NCBI GenBank assembly: GCA_000310025.1
Contig: FN649751.1
Location: 6,962,300 to 7,026,299 of the forward strand
Length of the DNA: 64,000 bases
Source: Ectocarpus siliculosus
Taxonomy: Eukaryota > Sar > Phaeophyceae > Ectocarpales > Ectocarpaceae
Reading direction: 5' to 3'
Shown here: in pieces, positions 53,282 through 64,000 of the stretch
Position numbering within the stretch: position 1 is the stretch's first letter
Layout: each line of letters opens with the position of its first letter
Notes under the pieces: model-generated
Told to the model about the DNA's origin: nothing
Databases searched by the model: none
The model's input: only the letters and a program-made list of their open reading frames with translations
Translations under genes and position numbers: made by a program

Positions 53282-55444
53282 CTGTGAACGACATCAAGTG
53301 CCCCTATTGATACTAGATTTCACCCTATGCGCGTCATCGTTCCAGATACAACCTCTGACCGCCGAAGTTGAACTTTTGTAGACCACAAGAAGCGAAAACC
53401 ATGCTGGTAAGCACTGTTTCCATAAGCAGCAGCCTCAACAAATCTGTGCTGCTCCAGGCAGGTTGCGAGGTATCAATCCAGTGATGCCAGAGAGTAGAAC
53501 CAGGCTGGAAACAATGGAGGAGAGGGAGCATGCCTGGCGCAGTAATGCCTTGCGCAGCAATAAACTTCTCGAACAACGAACAGTTTTCAGTGGCATTGCT
53601 ATGGTTCAGGCACCAGAGGAAACGCGAGCCGAAATAATAATAGATGTTGTTGGGAGGAAAACGTGAATCGAAAATGACCCAAGCCAATCCATGTTTCAGA
53701 TTATCCTGCAAGCAATTACGGAACGGGCCGACTCCACCGACGGTATCTCCTGGCACCACATCTAGGTAGGAATTCGTCCTCTATCTCCATGTTGTGAGGT
53801 TGTTGTCGTTGCTGCTGCTGTTGTTATCTTTACCCCAATAATTGTTCGGTCTCTGCTCCGTACGTCCAAAAAGAAACATCCGCACCGGTTCAACTGACAC
53901 GGACGCTTTCCGTGGTCAAACACAAACTCTCCCAAAAAGGTAGCAGTAGTTGCTTCACATGGAGCATTGAAACAAAGATTCCTAGGCTCAAATATTTGCA
54001 TCAATGCTGGCGGTGGATAGCTTTCGAACGAAGGGTTTCAGACGAGGTGGTCCAAGTATGAGGTGAGGGCATCAGTCCCCTTTGCGACAGAGGTACGTCT
54101 TTTTTCAGATACATTCGGGCGCAATCCGCCGCGCACTTTGTCATGTGGGCAGACGCCACTCGACAACAGAGGAGACTCAAGGTTCTCGGGTAATATGCGC
54201 CGCATGAACACCGTTTCTCCCCCGCGGCGAGTCGGAAGTCAACAATGATTCGTTCGTTCTCGGTGATACGGTATCACCGACAACAACGATGCCACACAGA
54301 CACCGACCAAAACCTCGCCCTTGCCCCTCGAGGCGCTTGTCCGTACCCCATTCGCACTTCCAACGGCTTGATACCGCACCTGGCAACACCAAACCATTGC
54401 GTGCGACGCTCATGAATACACCCCCCGTAACGTCGCAAGCGCGGAACCTCCTCGTCTTGTCTCCCACCCTTTTGCTGGAACGCATCCCCGTTGTCGTATC
54501 AAACACAATAGCACACGCATGCAACGACAGAGATACTTACATTTTCCGATGTGCGGGTAGGGGCGCGCCTTTGTGGTCATGTCGAACGACTCTCACATTC
54601 ACACCAATAGGGAGTGAGGTTGTGAGTCTCGAGGTCCGGTACAGCACAAAGCAGCGGGTCGTGATCATGGACGAATCTGTTGGACCACGATCCGATTTCC
54701 CAGTCACATCCTGCTTGATGAGGGACCGGGTTCCTGCTGCTGTCGACCCTCCCTTCCACGGTCTTGACAAGTCTGGCCAGTCCACTGTTTGGCACTGCTT
54801 GGAGGCCGATTCGTGAGGCTCCTCGCTGGCGGCGTGTTTGGCCGCTGGTGCTGAGCTGGCAATGTGGACCAAGCTGTTTCAGCTGGTGGTGAATTCTTCC
54901 GCGGTGAGACAGATACAGCAGTAGACCAATAGAAACAATCAGCGGCCCCAGAGCAGCACCCACGCGACTACAGCCCCGCCGACAGGTTCGCCCTTCCCTC
55001 CTTGGCTTGTGCATTACAAAACTTCCCGGTGCCGCAGCCGTCCTCTGCTCTCCACTGCGTCTAACACAACAACAGCCGTTTTACAGTCCATCGTCACATT
55101 TCCGCTTGGTGCAGGGCGTACCACCATTTGGGTAGGTAACCTTGGCACTGAAATCCTCCGTATTTCCACCATAGACTTCCTCGATCCAGCACTTGCGATA
55201 TCATGCTCGCAGCACCTCGTTGTACTACATGAGAGTTTGTTGTGGCCCCAGATCCCAGATCGGGTGTTGCCCTCCCCGTTGGCACGAGGCGACGTTGCGG
55301 CATATCTTTCGTCTTTGGGTCTGGTTGTCGACCTGGCTTCTTTGAAGCATCATTGCTATAAGCTAGATGTCATATCATGTGTGGGGAGAAAGAAGAGGCA
55401 GAAGTCATTCGTGTGTGCAGCACAGCTCGGTTGTCTGATTGCTG

Positions 55445-55471
55445 TCTCTCTCTCTCTCTCCCTCTCTCTCG
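55445..55471. repeat. (CT)n microsatellite
   Basis: An uninterrupted CT run with one CCC interruption, TCTCTCTCTCTCCCTCTCTC in part. Confidence 0.85.
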
Positions 55472-55639
55472 GGACAGCAAAAAACGCGGCACAATTATTT
55501 AAAAGGCGGCGGGATTACAAAATTGCAGGAGTCACGGCGTCGGCCAGTGAGCGACCGCCATTTGAAAACCAAAGATACTGGGTATGTCTCGAATGGGTAG
55601 TCTTTCTGTGTGTGTTTTTATTATTCCTTAATACTGCAG

Positions 55640-55674
55640 CTCTCATCTCGCCATCTCGCCATCTCGCCATTTCA
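55640..55674. repeat. 8-bp tandem CTCGCCAT, about four copies
   Basis: CATCTCGC repeats every 8 bp with the last unit degraded to CATTTCAC. It is a small private microsatellite near the right end of the duplication. Confidence 0.8.
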
Positions 55675-56639
55675 CCTTCTTTTCCTGGCCCTCTCTTAAC
55701 CCCTTCGACCTAGCCCCTCGTAGAGGTCGCTACCTAAATAGGTGCTCGAGGTGAGTAGCCCTTGGTGAGAAGCATGGTTGAACATGTGCTTTTTAGACTA
55801 CAGTATCAGGTCGTCGAATGCGTAGACTATGAACTGGGTAGACTATCAAACAGCCAGCAACACGTTCGTGAGCGGTGCTTGGCACTCAAGCGGTGTGAAG
55901 AGACTCTTGACTGCGCTGGGTTAACGTTGTAGGAAAGCACGTTCAGCAATTATATACACCCCAACTGTTCACGTTAGTGGCCTTGGAACGCTTCTGACAG
56001 GCCTTCCGCGAAAGAAACGAAACCATGCACAACATGAGACTGACGGATGGTGCACATTATCTCTCCTAGATTTGTCTGCCTGCCGTTCTGCCTGCGGGTC
56101 TATCTCTCTGCCTGCCTTGCTGCCTCATCACGTTGTCATTCGGAAACTCCGAACCACGAACTTGTCTGCCGAACCCGCGAGGCGTGAGAATCATTCAATC
56201 GGCCGCCCGTCCTCAGTCCTCAGCAAAGTCTGAGCCAGTCTATTCACTGGTGCCTCGTTCGGTTTTAGGCTGTGTCAAGTGTTCGACCCTCTCAACCTCG
56301 AAACACGGGGTGCCCCTGACTTCTGACACACGCAATTTGCTCCGATTGCGCCGATCTCCCACAATTACCTTCCATCTCACATTAGACCTCCGTCCTCCGT
56401 CAATGTCCAACAGCAGAATGGATAGCCCCCGAGGCTGGAAGATGTGGGTCTACAAACGTGCAATGCTACCTGCTGCCCAACGAGAAGGACTTAACTCGAC
56501 CACCTGCCCGGCGGAACCTTATTTCACGCGTGTGCACACGATCATTTCATAAAGTATACAAGGTCTCCCTTCGGGACGTGGGTGTCTACCCTCCCGCAGG
56601 TGACGCAAGACCACATTCGCATTGCCCGAACAGGAACCT

Positions 56640-56880
56640 CGCAGAGCTAGCGGGCACCCACCCACACACAACGGACACCCCTCCCAGACTAACGGTCACC
56701 ATTCCCGACTAACGGACACTCTCGACATATTGGCACCCCCCCCAACTAACGGGTACTCCCCCCCCCCATAACTGGCCCACCTCTTGGTTCGGGGCACCCC
56801 CGCTCAACAGCGGCACTCCCCGACAACAACGGGCAACCCCCTCCATTGTGGGCACTCACCTGTGCTTACGCGTACCCCTT
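56640..56880. repeat. C-rich short tandem array (left arm of an inverted pair)
   Basis: About ten degenerate units of roughly 18-24 bp around CTAACGGGCACTCCCC. Their inverse, GGGGAGTGCCCGTTAG, makes up the array at 57515-57700. No gene is seen. Confidence 0.75.
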
Positions 56881-56934
56881 GGCGCCGTGTTTGGACGAAG
56901 GGAACGATGCAGGATGCACTGAATTTCCCGGACA

Positions 56935-57510
56935 GATACACTGTATTCCCTGATTACATACACAATATTCATTTATCAGATACGCTAAACAATTTATTCT
57001 GTATTCTCTCGTCAGATTCACTTTATTCTCTCATCAAGTACACCGTACTCGCTCGGTATTTCACGTTATCCTCTCGTGAAATTCGCTGTAGTCCCTGATC
57101 AGATTCACTTCATTCCCTGACCATACTTACTGTGTTGTTCCCTCATCATTTTCGCTGTACTCCGAAATCAGGTTCACTGTATTCCCTCATCCGATTCACT
57201 GTATTCCCTCATTAGATACGCTAGATTCCCTCATCAGGCTCACTGTTTTCCCTTATTCGGATACATACAATTGTAGTTGCTGATCATATAAGTTGTATTG
57301 GCTTACGAGATTCACCTGACCAGATTCACTGTGTTCCCTTATCCAATTCACTGTATCCCCTCTACATATTCACTGCATTCCCTCATCATGTTCACTGTTT
57401 TCCGGCATCAGATACGCTGTATTCCATTTTCAGGTTCACTGGTTTCCCGTTGTCGGATACATACCTTTATATGCTGATCAAATACCCTGTACGCCCTGAG
57501 CAGATACACT
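56935..57510. repeat. 22-bp minisatellite, about 25 degenerate copies
   Basis: The unit is close to TTCACTGTATTCCCTCATCA plus two bases. The best-preserved units are at about 57175-57245; others differ by several substitutions and one-base length changes. Frames on both strands are short or chance. Confidence 0.8.
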
Positions 57511-57514
57511 GGGG

Positions 57515-57700
57515 GAGCCCCGAACACCCGACGGGGGTGCTTGCTATAGTCGGGGGGGTGCCCGTAATGGGGGGAGTGCCCTTCAGTCTGGGGTGGTGAC
57601 CGTTAGTCGGGGGCAGTGCCCGTTCTGAGGCGTTGTGGGGGGGAAGTGCCCGTTAGCCCGGGGAAGTGCCCGTTGGAGAATTTTTACCCGTATCCAGGGG
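57515..57700. repeat. G-rich short tandem array (right arm of an inverted pair)
   Basis: Units such as GGGGGCAGTGCCCGTT and GGGGAAGTGCCCGTTAG are the reverse complement of the C-rich array at 56640-56880. Several G-runs of four to seven close together give quadruplex potential on this strand. Confidence 0.75.
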
Positions 57701-57844
57701 GTGCCCTATTCTGCCACAAGTCCCCCACCGGTGGGGCACATCCGTAGTTTACCCCGCCGGCCGTGTTAGCACCTGAACGGAACCCTTTGAGCTTAACGAC
57801 GGGTCATACGGTAGCCCTACAGTGCAGCAACACAGTTGAGCGTG

Positions 57845-58345
57845 TCCTGTGTCGACTGGAGTCTTCTATGACAACATACAGCTGGTGGGGCAAGCCATGT
57901 AACCCACCAATGCCGAAGGAAGTGTATGGTTCCCACTGGGTGTATGTAAAGCTGTGTGGCGGGAATACTTCATGTGCTGGTCGCCTCACCAGCTATCAGC
58001 TGCTATGTGCTGTGCGTGCGTGTTTCACACATATTTGTGTGTCGATTGGAGTGTTGCAGGGCTACATACAGCAGTGGGTCTGTGTAGCTGAAGGGGAGTC
58101 TGCCTGCAAGAAAATAGAAGGCAGTGTTCGCTACCCACGTCAGGTGTTTGGCGAAATGCCGCGGGATTTCCCGACCTGTTCGCTGCCCCAGGTGCTGCCT
58201 GCTGCTGTGCGCTGTGTGTGCATCGACCACAAACTCCTGCAGGTGCTTGTGTGTCGATCGGAGCCTTGTAGAGGGAGATCTAGCTGGTGGGGTCCATTAC
58301 GTTATCTACCCCACCAGTGGGGTAGCGGAGCATGTTCCCCACCAA
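57845..58345. repeat. Diverged tandem repeat of about 190-210 bp, three copies
   Basis: The landmark GTCGA(C/T)(T/C)GGAG occurs at about 57851, 58041 and 58253. Each time it is followed by ACATACAGC or TCTAGCTGGTGGGG and preceded by a TGCTGTGCGxGTGT stretch. A 236-codon frame across it (57763-58473) has no recognisable domain and looks like a by-product of the repeat. Confidence 0.6.
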
Positions 58346-58836
58346 CCGTGGCACCACCAAAACTGTGCTGTTTCGGCCTCACGATGGACCCAATGATACC
58401 CCTGCAACGCCGCAACGCATTCGTTGAAGTCCTGTATCTTGTAAAAGCGAGCTACAGGTGGTGGGATGTTTGAGCGTTAACCGCCCCACCGGTGGGGTGG
58501 TTAAGAAATTACCCAATGGTGAGGTGTTTAGCCGTGTCGATAAAAATTTGATTATTGAAAACTCCGTAATTGCGGCTGGTGGTATACTTGAAGTACGGGA
58601 GGGGGGGATGTACTCATACTCGCAGCATGCCGTAGTCGTTAGACCATTGACCTCCCTACGAAGCCAAGACGGAGCACGCCGGGTTCTCGCCGGACCAGGC
58701 TCTCACATCACCAAGCGTGAAGGACCTTGAGTAGGGACGACTGAAAACCAAGAAGAGTCGCCGTGCAGCGAAGCATGGTCGACAGCAGCAGCTAGCAGCA
58801 GGTAGTTCCTGATACCGCCTCAAACCCACACGCGCA

Positions 58837-58925
58837 GTCGGCACTGGGAAGCACCAAGAAACGTTGATGCCCAGCGATATGCATGAATGAAGAGGAAGTC
58901 AATATGTGAAACTACTGATGGAATT
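58837..58925. repeat. Partial copy of the 60.9-61.4 kb repeat
   Basis: CACCAAGAAACGTTGATGCC with GCCCAGCGATATG matches about 61240-61270. Immediately after it, AATATGTGAAACTACTGATG matches 60927-60946. Confidence 0.7.
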
Positions 58926-59009
58926 CTGAAGTTGTAAGCTTCAGTCTCCGACCTAAATTTATTATTGTCGCAAACCCTCTAGCTTCGATTCCTCCACCCT
59001 TGCCCGGCC

Positions 59010-60690
59010 GTGTCTCAAAAGCCGATCTCGACCTATGGCGCACGGCTCGTGACACGTCGAGTTTGCCTCGACACGGCATCCCAACTCATGGCCAGTCGCG
59101 AAGTGTGGTCGACATCCGCGTGCAGTACCGTACGTCACAAGCGTGCGGCCATGTGCGACCATTCGCGCTGTTTCTCTCTCGTGTTGACTGGTTCGCCGTC
59201 GTCCTGTCCCCGTCGCTTTTGTTTGGAAGATTCAAATCTCATGGTCAGCTTGTGTGGTAGAAATCAACAGAACGATGTCGACCTGCGGTGTGCGGTTCGC
59301 GATATCTTGAGTATGCCTCCCCTGGCCAAGGTACGTCGACGTCCGCGCGCAGTAGCATACGCCAAACGATTGCGCCCATATGCAAGCATGCGCGCTGTTA
59401 ACTCTCTTGTCTTCACCTTGAGCGGTTCGACGTCTTCCTGTCTTCATCGCTATTTTTGTCTTCTGGAGCTATTTCGGAAAAATCGAATCTCAGAGTCTGG
59501 TTGACAGCAACCAATAGACCGATCCGAAATCGCCTCATGGCGCACACCTCGTGAAATCTTGAGATTGCTTAGAAGGCATCACGTTCGTCACCCTCCGAGT
59601 GCAGCAGCATACGTTACAGTAGTGTCGACCATGTGCGACCATTCGCGCTGTTTCTCTCCTCTTCGGCGACCTATTGCCAACAAGTCATGATACGACGAAA
59701 AGCGCGCACGGTGCGCCGATGTGCAAGCGTCCTGCACAGTCCAGCAATATGCGACCATGTGCATTCATGCGCGCTCTTCACGGCTTGTTCTTGTTGACAT
59801 TTTCTGGAAAAGATGAGCCTCAAGGGCCCTTGCAGCGTCATCGTCCTGATTCATCAGCAGGGATATTTCCCGTGTGCATACGAAAGCAAAATACAGCACG
59901 GGCAATGCTGCAGCAATCAGAAGGGATTCGTTCGCAATTTTCCCATGTGTCCCAGCAGAAAAGCGATATCATACCCCATACACAACACGAACACCCGATT
60001 GATAACTTTTGGATCCCACAAAATGTCATCGCACGGGGGTGTGGTATCTTGTGCAACCTATGCTCAAAATCTTAAAAATACTAATTGCTACGGACCGCGG
60101 GTGTCGGTGTCCACGGCGCCGCAATCGTGTACGTACTCAGCAGCGCTCCAGCAGCCTGAGAAGCTCACCAGCATCTCAAGGACGAGGGTCTCGCTCACCA
60201 ATGTATCTTGTTGTTGTGTACAATCATTCTTTCATTCGAAGTATCGATTGCTCGCGGGCGAAGGTGGTTTGATTTGAGCCTGGGGCCTCTATTGCTTCCT
60301 TAAATAACCTCTGTAGTTCCCTGCCTCTTGCGCCTTCTGCTTGTGTCCTCGCGCGTGTTCTGTTCGTGTGCTCAAGCGCCGCTGCTCGTGCTGCTGCTAC
60401 ATTTGGTACGGGTGTACGCTTAACCCCTGTGTACGGTTTTCAGGAATGTACTTATTTATGTGTGTGGGCAGAGTTACCAATGCGACTTACAGTAGTGCCA
60501 ATGCGGCATACGGTGTGTAGATGTTCAAGAACGCTGTCTACGCCAGGATTGCGCAACCATGTGCGATCATGCGCGCTGCTTCTCTCCTCTGCAGCGGCTC
60601 GCCGTCTTCCCTGTCTCCTGAAAGATTTTGCTCCGGAGAAGTTCGGACTACATACATCTTTGAATCTCAGGGTCCGCCAGCAGCAACCGC
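59010..60690. repeat. Family of about 230-250 bp repeats, five diverged copies
   Basis: The landmark CATGTGCGACCATTCGCGCT (or close variants) occurs at about 59150, 59378, 59630, 59756 and 60558, each followed by a pyrimidine-rich TTTCTCTC stretch and, in several, by a GGTTCGNCGTC segment. The first copies are in tandem and the last is displaced. No coding function is evident. Confidence 0.65.
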
Positions 60691-60900
60691 ACCAGCCGAT
60701 GTGATCGATTCATGAACATCCATCTGCATCTGCATGTCAACATACACATGCACTACGTGTATATGCATGCAGCACGGGCAACCCATTCAGAGATCGAGCG
60801 TTGGGGCTTTATTAGCCGTCTAGGAAGAAAATACAGTGAACTGCAATAAAAAACAGCTTCAGACAGGCAACGCCGATGATACTCGTTGCGTTGATTCATC

Positions 60901-61425
60901 ACAATGAATGAAGAAGAAGCCAAATATGTGAAACTACTGATGGACAATCGTACGCACGTACGTGCATGTAGGTCTGGGTACGTACACACAAAGAGATGGC
61001 GCTACGGTCTGAAAGATCCAAAGCGACACACGACAAAGATGTTCGACATAACCCAAACGCGTAGTCAGTCCGGCGATGTGCATGGAGAGGAGGGGAAGCA
61101 TATGTGGAGCTACGCATGGACCGTCATACTTGATAGCCCTTGGTCATGTACACGAACAGAGGTATCGCAACGTTTTGCACATTCAAGGAGGCACACAACA
61201 AGGTATACGGCATGATCCACACGTGCAGATGGTACTGGGCAACACCAAGAAACGTTCACGCCCAGCGATATGGGTGGAGAAGTCAGGAAGCACATACAAA
61301 TGTGGAGCTACGCATGGACACTCACGTACTTGAACAGCCCTGGTAGTGCATACGCAAAGAGGTATCGCGAAGTTCTGCACGATCTAAAGCGGCACCCGAC
61401 AAAGGCGTAAGACATGACCGAAATA
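60901..61425. repeat. Tandem repeat of about 180-195 bp, three copies
   Basis: Three successive units share AATATGTG(G/A)A(G/A)CTAC, a segment ending AGAGGTATCGC or AGAGATGGCGC, and GGCAC(A/C)C(A/G)ACAA(A/G)G near the end, at about 60925, 61100 and 61295. The units are 80-85 percent alike by eye. Confidence 0.7.
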
Positions 61426-63879
61426 CTTGTGAACACTGCCGCAGCGTGCAGCAACGTTCGTCGACAGGAGGTGCTCCGCTCTGACTCGAGCATAGGAAAC
61501 ATTCTGTCATGGCAGTGGAGTACGTATTGCCGTGCCAATCGTTATGTTTCGGTTTCCTTGTAGTAGGGCCAGGTAGGAGATATTCCCAACGAGTCCCTTT
61601 GCGGGGCGACCAAAATCTGGTGACACCTATTCATGCATCTGTTGGTCGGCAGCATCATGTGACAGGTGCACGACACGCGCACGGTTGCTCGCATCGCATT
61701 GAAGTATGCTTCGTCGTCGCATGGGGTATCCCATCGGGTCATGGTCTTCGCGGTAGGCAAACATTCTTGGTCAATGTCTGGTCCATACTGCGGTACTCAC
61801 AAAATATCCTCGAGCATTTTTTTTCCCCATACTAACAGTACAAATGTGTCACGACACGACGACCATCCTGTGAGAATATGTGTAACACGATAACATGATT
61901 GTGTTGGTGTACTTCCTGGCTGAGATATTCAATTCCGATTGTGATTTCCAATTGTCTTTCATCTACTGTAGCCCATCGGATTGCAGCTGTTCACGTCGTA
62001 TGTTCATATAGTAACAGTGTCCATTCCTGGCTGAGATATCGAGCTTCTCGCGTTGAGGAACCAGAAGCGATTCGTACGTATACACCCCCCTCCCCACCGT
62101 TGCATGAGTCACTGGCCTAGGCAACCCAGGGGGAGATGTCGGTTACGGGGTTTTCGCGCCGGGCGTCGCCACAGTTTCGCTGCTCGGAGCACGAACAGGT
62201 GGCCCAAGCTTGCAAAGAACAGATATTTGCAAGTGTAGACTATGCCGGAGGCTGGCATGGTCTGGAAGAAGGCCGACGCAATCGGCCAAACCGTTTTCGT
62301 GTGGGAGGTGTTAGGCGTTTCTACAACCGGTGGTGTTGCACGTTTCCTATTTTTGAAGCGGTTCGAAGTATTACGTATTTGTGACACTGGTTTGAGCAAC
62401 ACGCCGAACAGTTGTGCCCAACATGCCGAATAGTTCGGAAGGCCTGTCTCAAAGAGTCGAGCTTCTCGTAGGAGGCCATGCATTGTTGTTTTCGCTGCCG
62501 ATGCCTCGGGGACATTCTCGAAGGGGATTTATGGACGTGTGTGCCGCAAGGTTTGTGAGGCGCGTGAGTGAGTTCAACCAGAACGGGCAGTGCAAGCACT
62601 GGGGAACAAGAGTTATTGAGTATCATTGGAAATTTCCAAGATATGGTAACGAGTTGAGAAAGCTTGAAGGTCATAAATCACCGCACGATGGAAGACACCG
62701 ATGAAGGTTCCCGCTGAGGCCAGAAAAAAAGTAATCTGGATGCAGTAGTAGTATTCTTCTTTTTTAACGTTGACGTCATATGCATCAGGGTACCTGACAC
62801 AAACGTCGTTGGTACGGGGGCCGTTGTTGGGCTGCTTTATGTAGCTCCCTGGATTCGCGCAAGCGGTCACTGCTGGGATACGTCAATGTAGCTCTCATGT
62901 TCATAACACACCCCGCCAAAGCTCTAAAAACTTCATTACCATGTTGCTCGAACCAAACGAAAAAACGGTGCCCATCAAATGTTGATAACCCTAGAGATTC
63001 TTGTGGCAAGCTAGGGTTATCCCCTGGTTAGAGGTACTCCAAAACGTACGGACACCCCCCAAAAGCCCAGCTGCTCTTGTAGTCCTCATCTGCCCTACGT
63101 AGTCGACGCCATGAAGGCAAACCGCGGTAGATCAGATTTCATTCGAGCGAAACGCCTCCTTGCATGTTCTGCCCGCACGAGTTGACAGCGCCGTGAGATG
63201 GAGCCAGTTTCTCCTCAACTTGAGAAGCTCAGAGACAGAGAGCCGATTCTTGCACCTGCAGTGCAGCGCCTCCGTGAGCCCGAAAGAACCTCAGGGTTGC
63301 GTTGACCTCGAGAAAACCGACGCGAAACGTGTGGAAGGGGGTCCGCGAGCAAATTACCCCGCGGCGATCGGCATGGCTCAACGCTCACGGTGAATCGGTA
63401 CGTGACTGGGATAATTTGAATGTTTTTATTTTTTTCCCCACAACTGGCTCTGCGGTCAAAGATCTTCCAAACATGCGTGTACACCCGTAAATCACGGCGG
63501 CAAGGATGGTGCAGCAGTGGGTCCATGTGTGGGGCTCACAGGGATGGGAACGCAGTATATGTAAGGGTGATGAACAGGAGTACTGTAGTACTACTGCTGT
63601 ACAGCAGTAGCAGCTATGCGGAGAGAAATAGACTGTACAGCAGTAGTAGTTCCTGAGCAGGTGTGCATGCCTGTCTCCGACAGCATCCATCCGCACAGAG
63701 GGTGTACCTGTGTAAGCAATACCTGTTGGCACATCTTCTCCACCTCATCCTTGTACAGAGCATACGGCAAGCGTAAATGCTAGCAGCGCTAGGTGCGAAG
63801 ACGCTGACGGGACACCGCCTCACAGAAGCGCCAGATCGACGAAAAAAACAGCCCGCTCATCAGAGAATCGAGACCATCA
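61426..63879. other. Spacer without a recognisable gene
   Basis: Frames up to 124 codons overlap on both strands and carry no domain. Apart from the hairpin at 62984-63021, I see no structure I can support. Confidence 0.45.
62984..63021. repeat. Perfect 11-bp inverted repeat (hairpin)
   Basis: GATAACCCTAG at 62984-62994 pairs exactly with CTAGGGTTATC at 63011-63021, with a 16-base loop. No gene end is recognised close by, so I do not call it a terminator. Confidence 0.8.
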
Positions 63880-64000
63880 ACCACTATCGCACAAAATGCA
63901 TAAAAATCGTGAAAAATGTTACTATTCTGTACTACGAATAGCAAGCTGTGATCGGAGCTGTAGTCCCGAAAACCGTTGCCTTTGAACGAAATTTTGCACA
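63880..64000. repeat. Dispersed repeat, copy 2 (cut by the right edge)
   Basis: Matches 4535-4690 in the same orientation: CACTATCGCA, GCATAAAAATC, a TTCTGTACTACGAATAG block and GTAGTCCCGAAAACC. It is likely part of a longer mobile element continuing beyond the window. Confidence 0.65.

Larger units (their letters stand above)
52700..56050. repeat. Tandem segmental duplication, right copy of the RING part
   Basis: Counterpart of 43300-46340 with the same order of matching blocks. The RING exon here is intact and the SINE-like insert is absent, so this copy looks closer to the ancestral state. Confidence 0.75.

Noticed and set aside
57763-58473. 236-codon frame over the 200-bp tandem
   Set aside because: The frame follows from the repeated unit and has no recognisable domain.

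Overview
The window looks like nuclear DNA of an intron-rich, flagellate-bearing photosynthetic eukaryote, most likely a brown alga of the Ectocarpus type. Long genes are cut into many exons with GT-AG introns. There is a cilia/flagella gene, a plant-type ATXR3/SDG2 histone methyltransferase, CAG/GCN-rich low-complexity coding sequence, and arrays of 42-residue kinesin-light-chain-like TPRs such as brown algae carry in large shuffled families. The species is an inference. A run of N at 34922-35420 is a scaffold gap. There are no bacterial-style operons, ribosome binding sites, rRNA genes or CRISPR arrays.

Left part (1-10 kb): a TPR array on the minus strand runs off the left edge (1-1100). 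A repeat-rich spacer follows, with an 11-bp tandem of a palindromic core and two transposon-like copies. Next comes a complete five-exon CFAP300 (dynein-arm assembly) gene on the minus strand (6458-9681). Its exon lengths sum to 321 codons, and a short inverted-repeat element with exact 26-bp ends lies in its second intron.

Centre (10-35 kb): a very long plus-strand gene (about 10084-34905, about 30 exons, roughly 3,700 residues) starts about 400 bp from the CFAP300 start codon, head to head. In order it encodes a small beta-rich domain, an ATXR3/SDG2-type SET and post-SET domain, the ATXR3 C-terminal homology region interrupted by four copies of a PKR...YxGQ / W(D/N) repeat and a 2.4-kb polyglutamine exon, a CW zinc finger, a chromo-barrel/Tudor-knot domain and a disordered tail. 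Splice phases agree across nearly every junction, so I treat it as one chromatin gene that both writes and reads histone methylation.

Right part (35-64 kb): gene-poor and repeat-rich. It holds a PARP-family gene (38.8-40.8 kb) whose last catalytic exon is not visible, a two-unit TPR remnant (41.1-41.4 kb), an intact array of 15 TPRs (47.0-49.3 kb), and two RING-finger terminal exons: one broken (43.7 kb) and one intact (53.1 kb). Collinear similarity shows that a TPR-to-RING module was duplicated in tandem. The left copy is decayed and carries a probable tRNA-derived SINE. From 56.6 kb to the right edge I see no credible gene, only tandem repeats: inverted C-rich and G-rich arrays around a 22-bp minisatellite, and several families of about 190-250 bp units.
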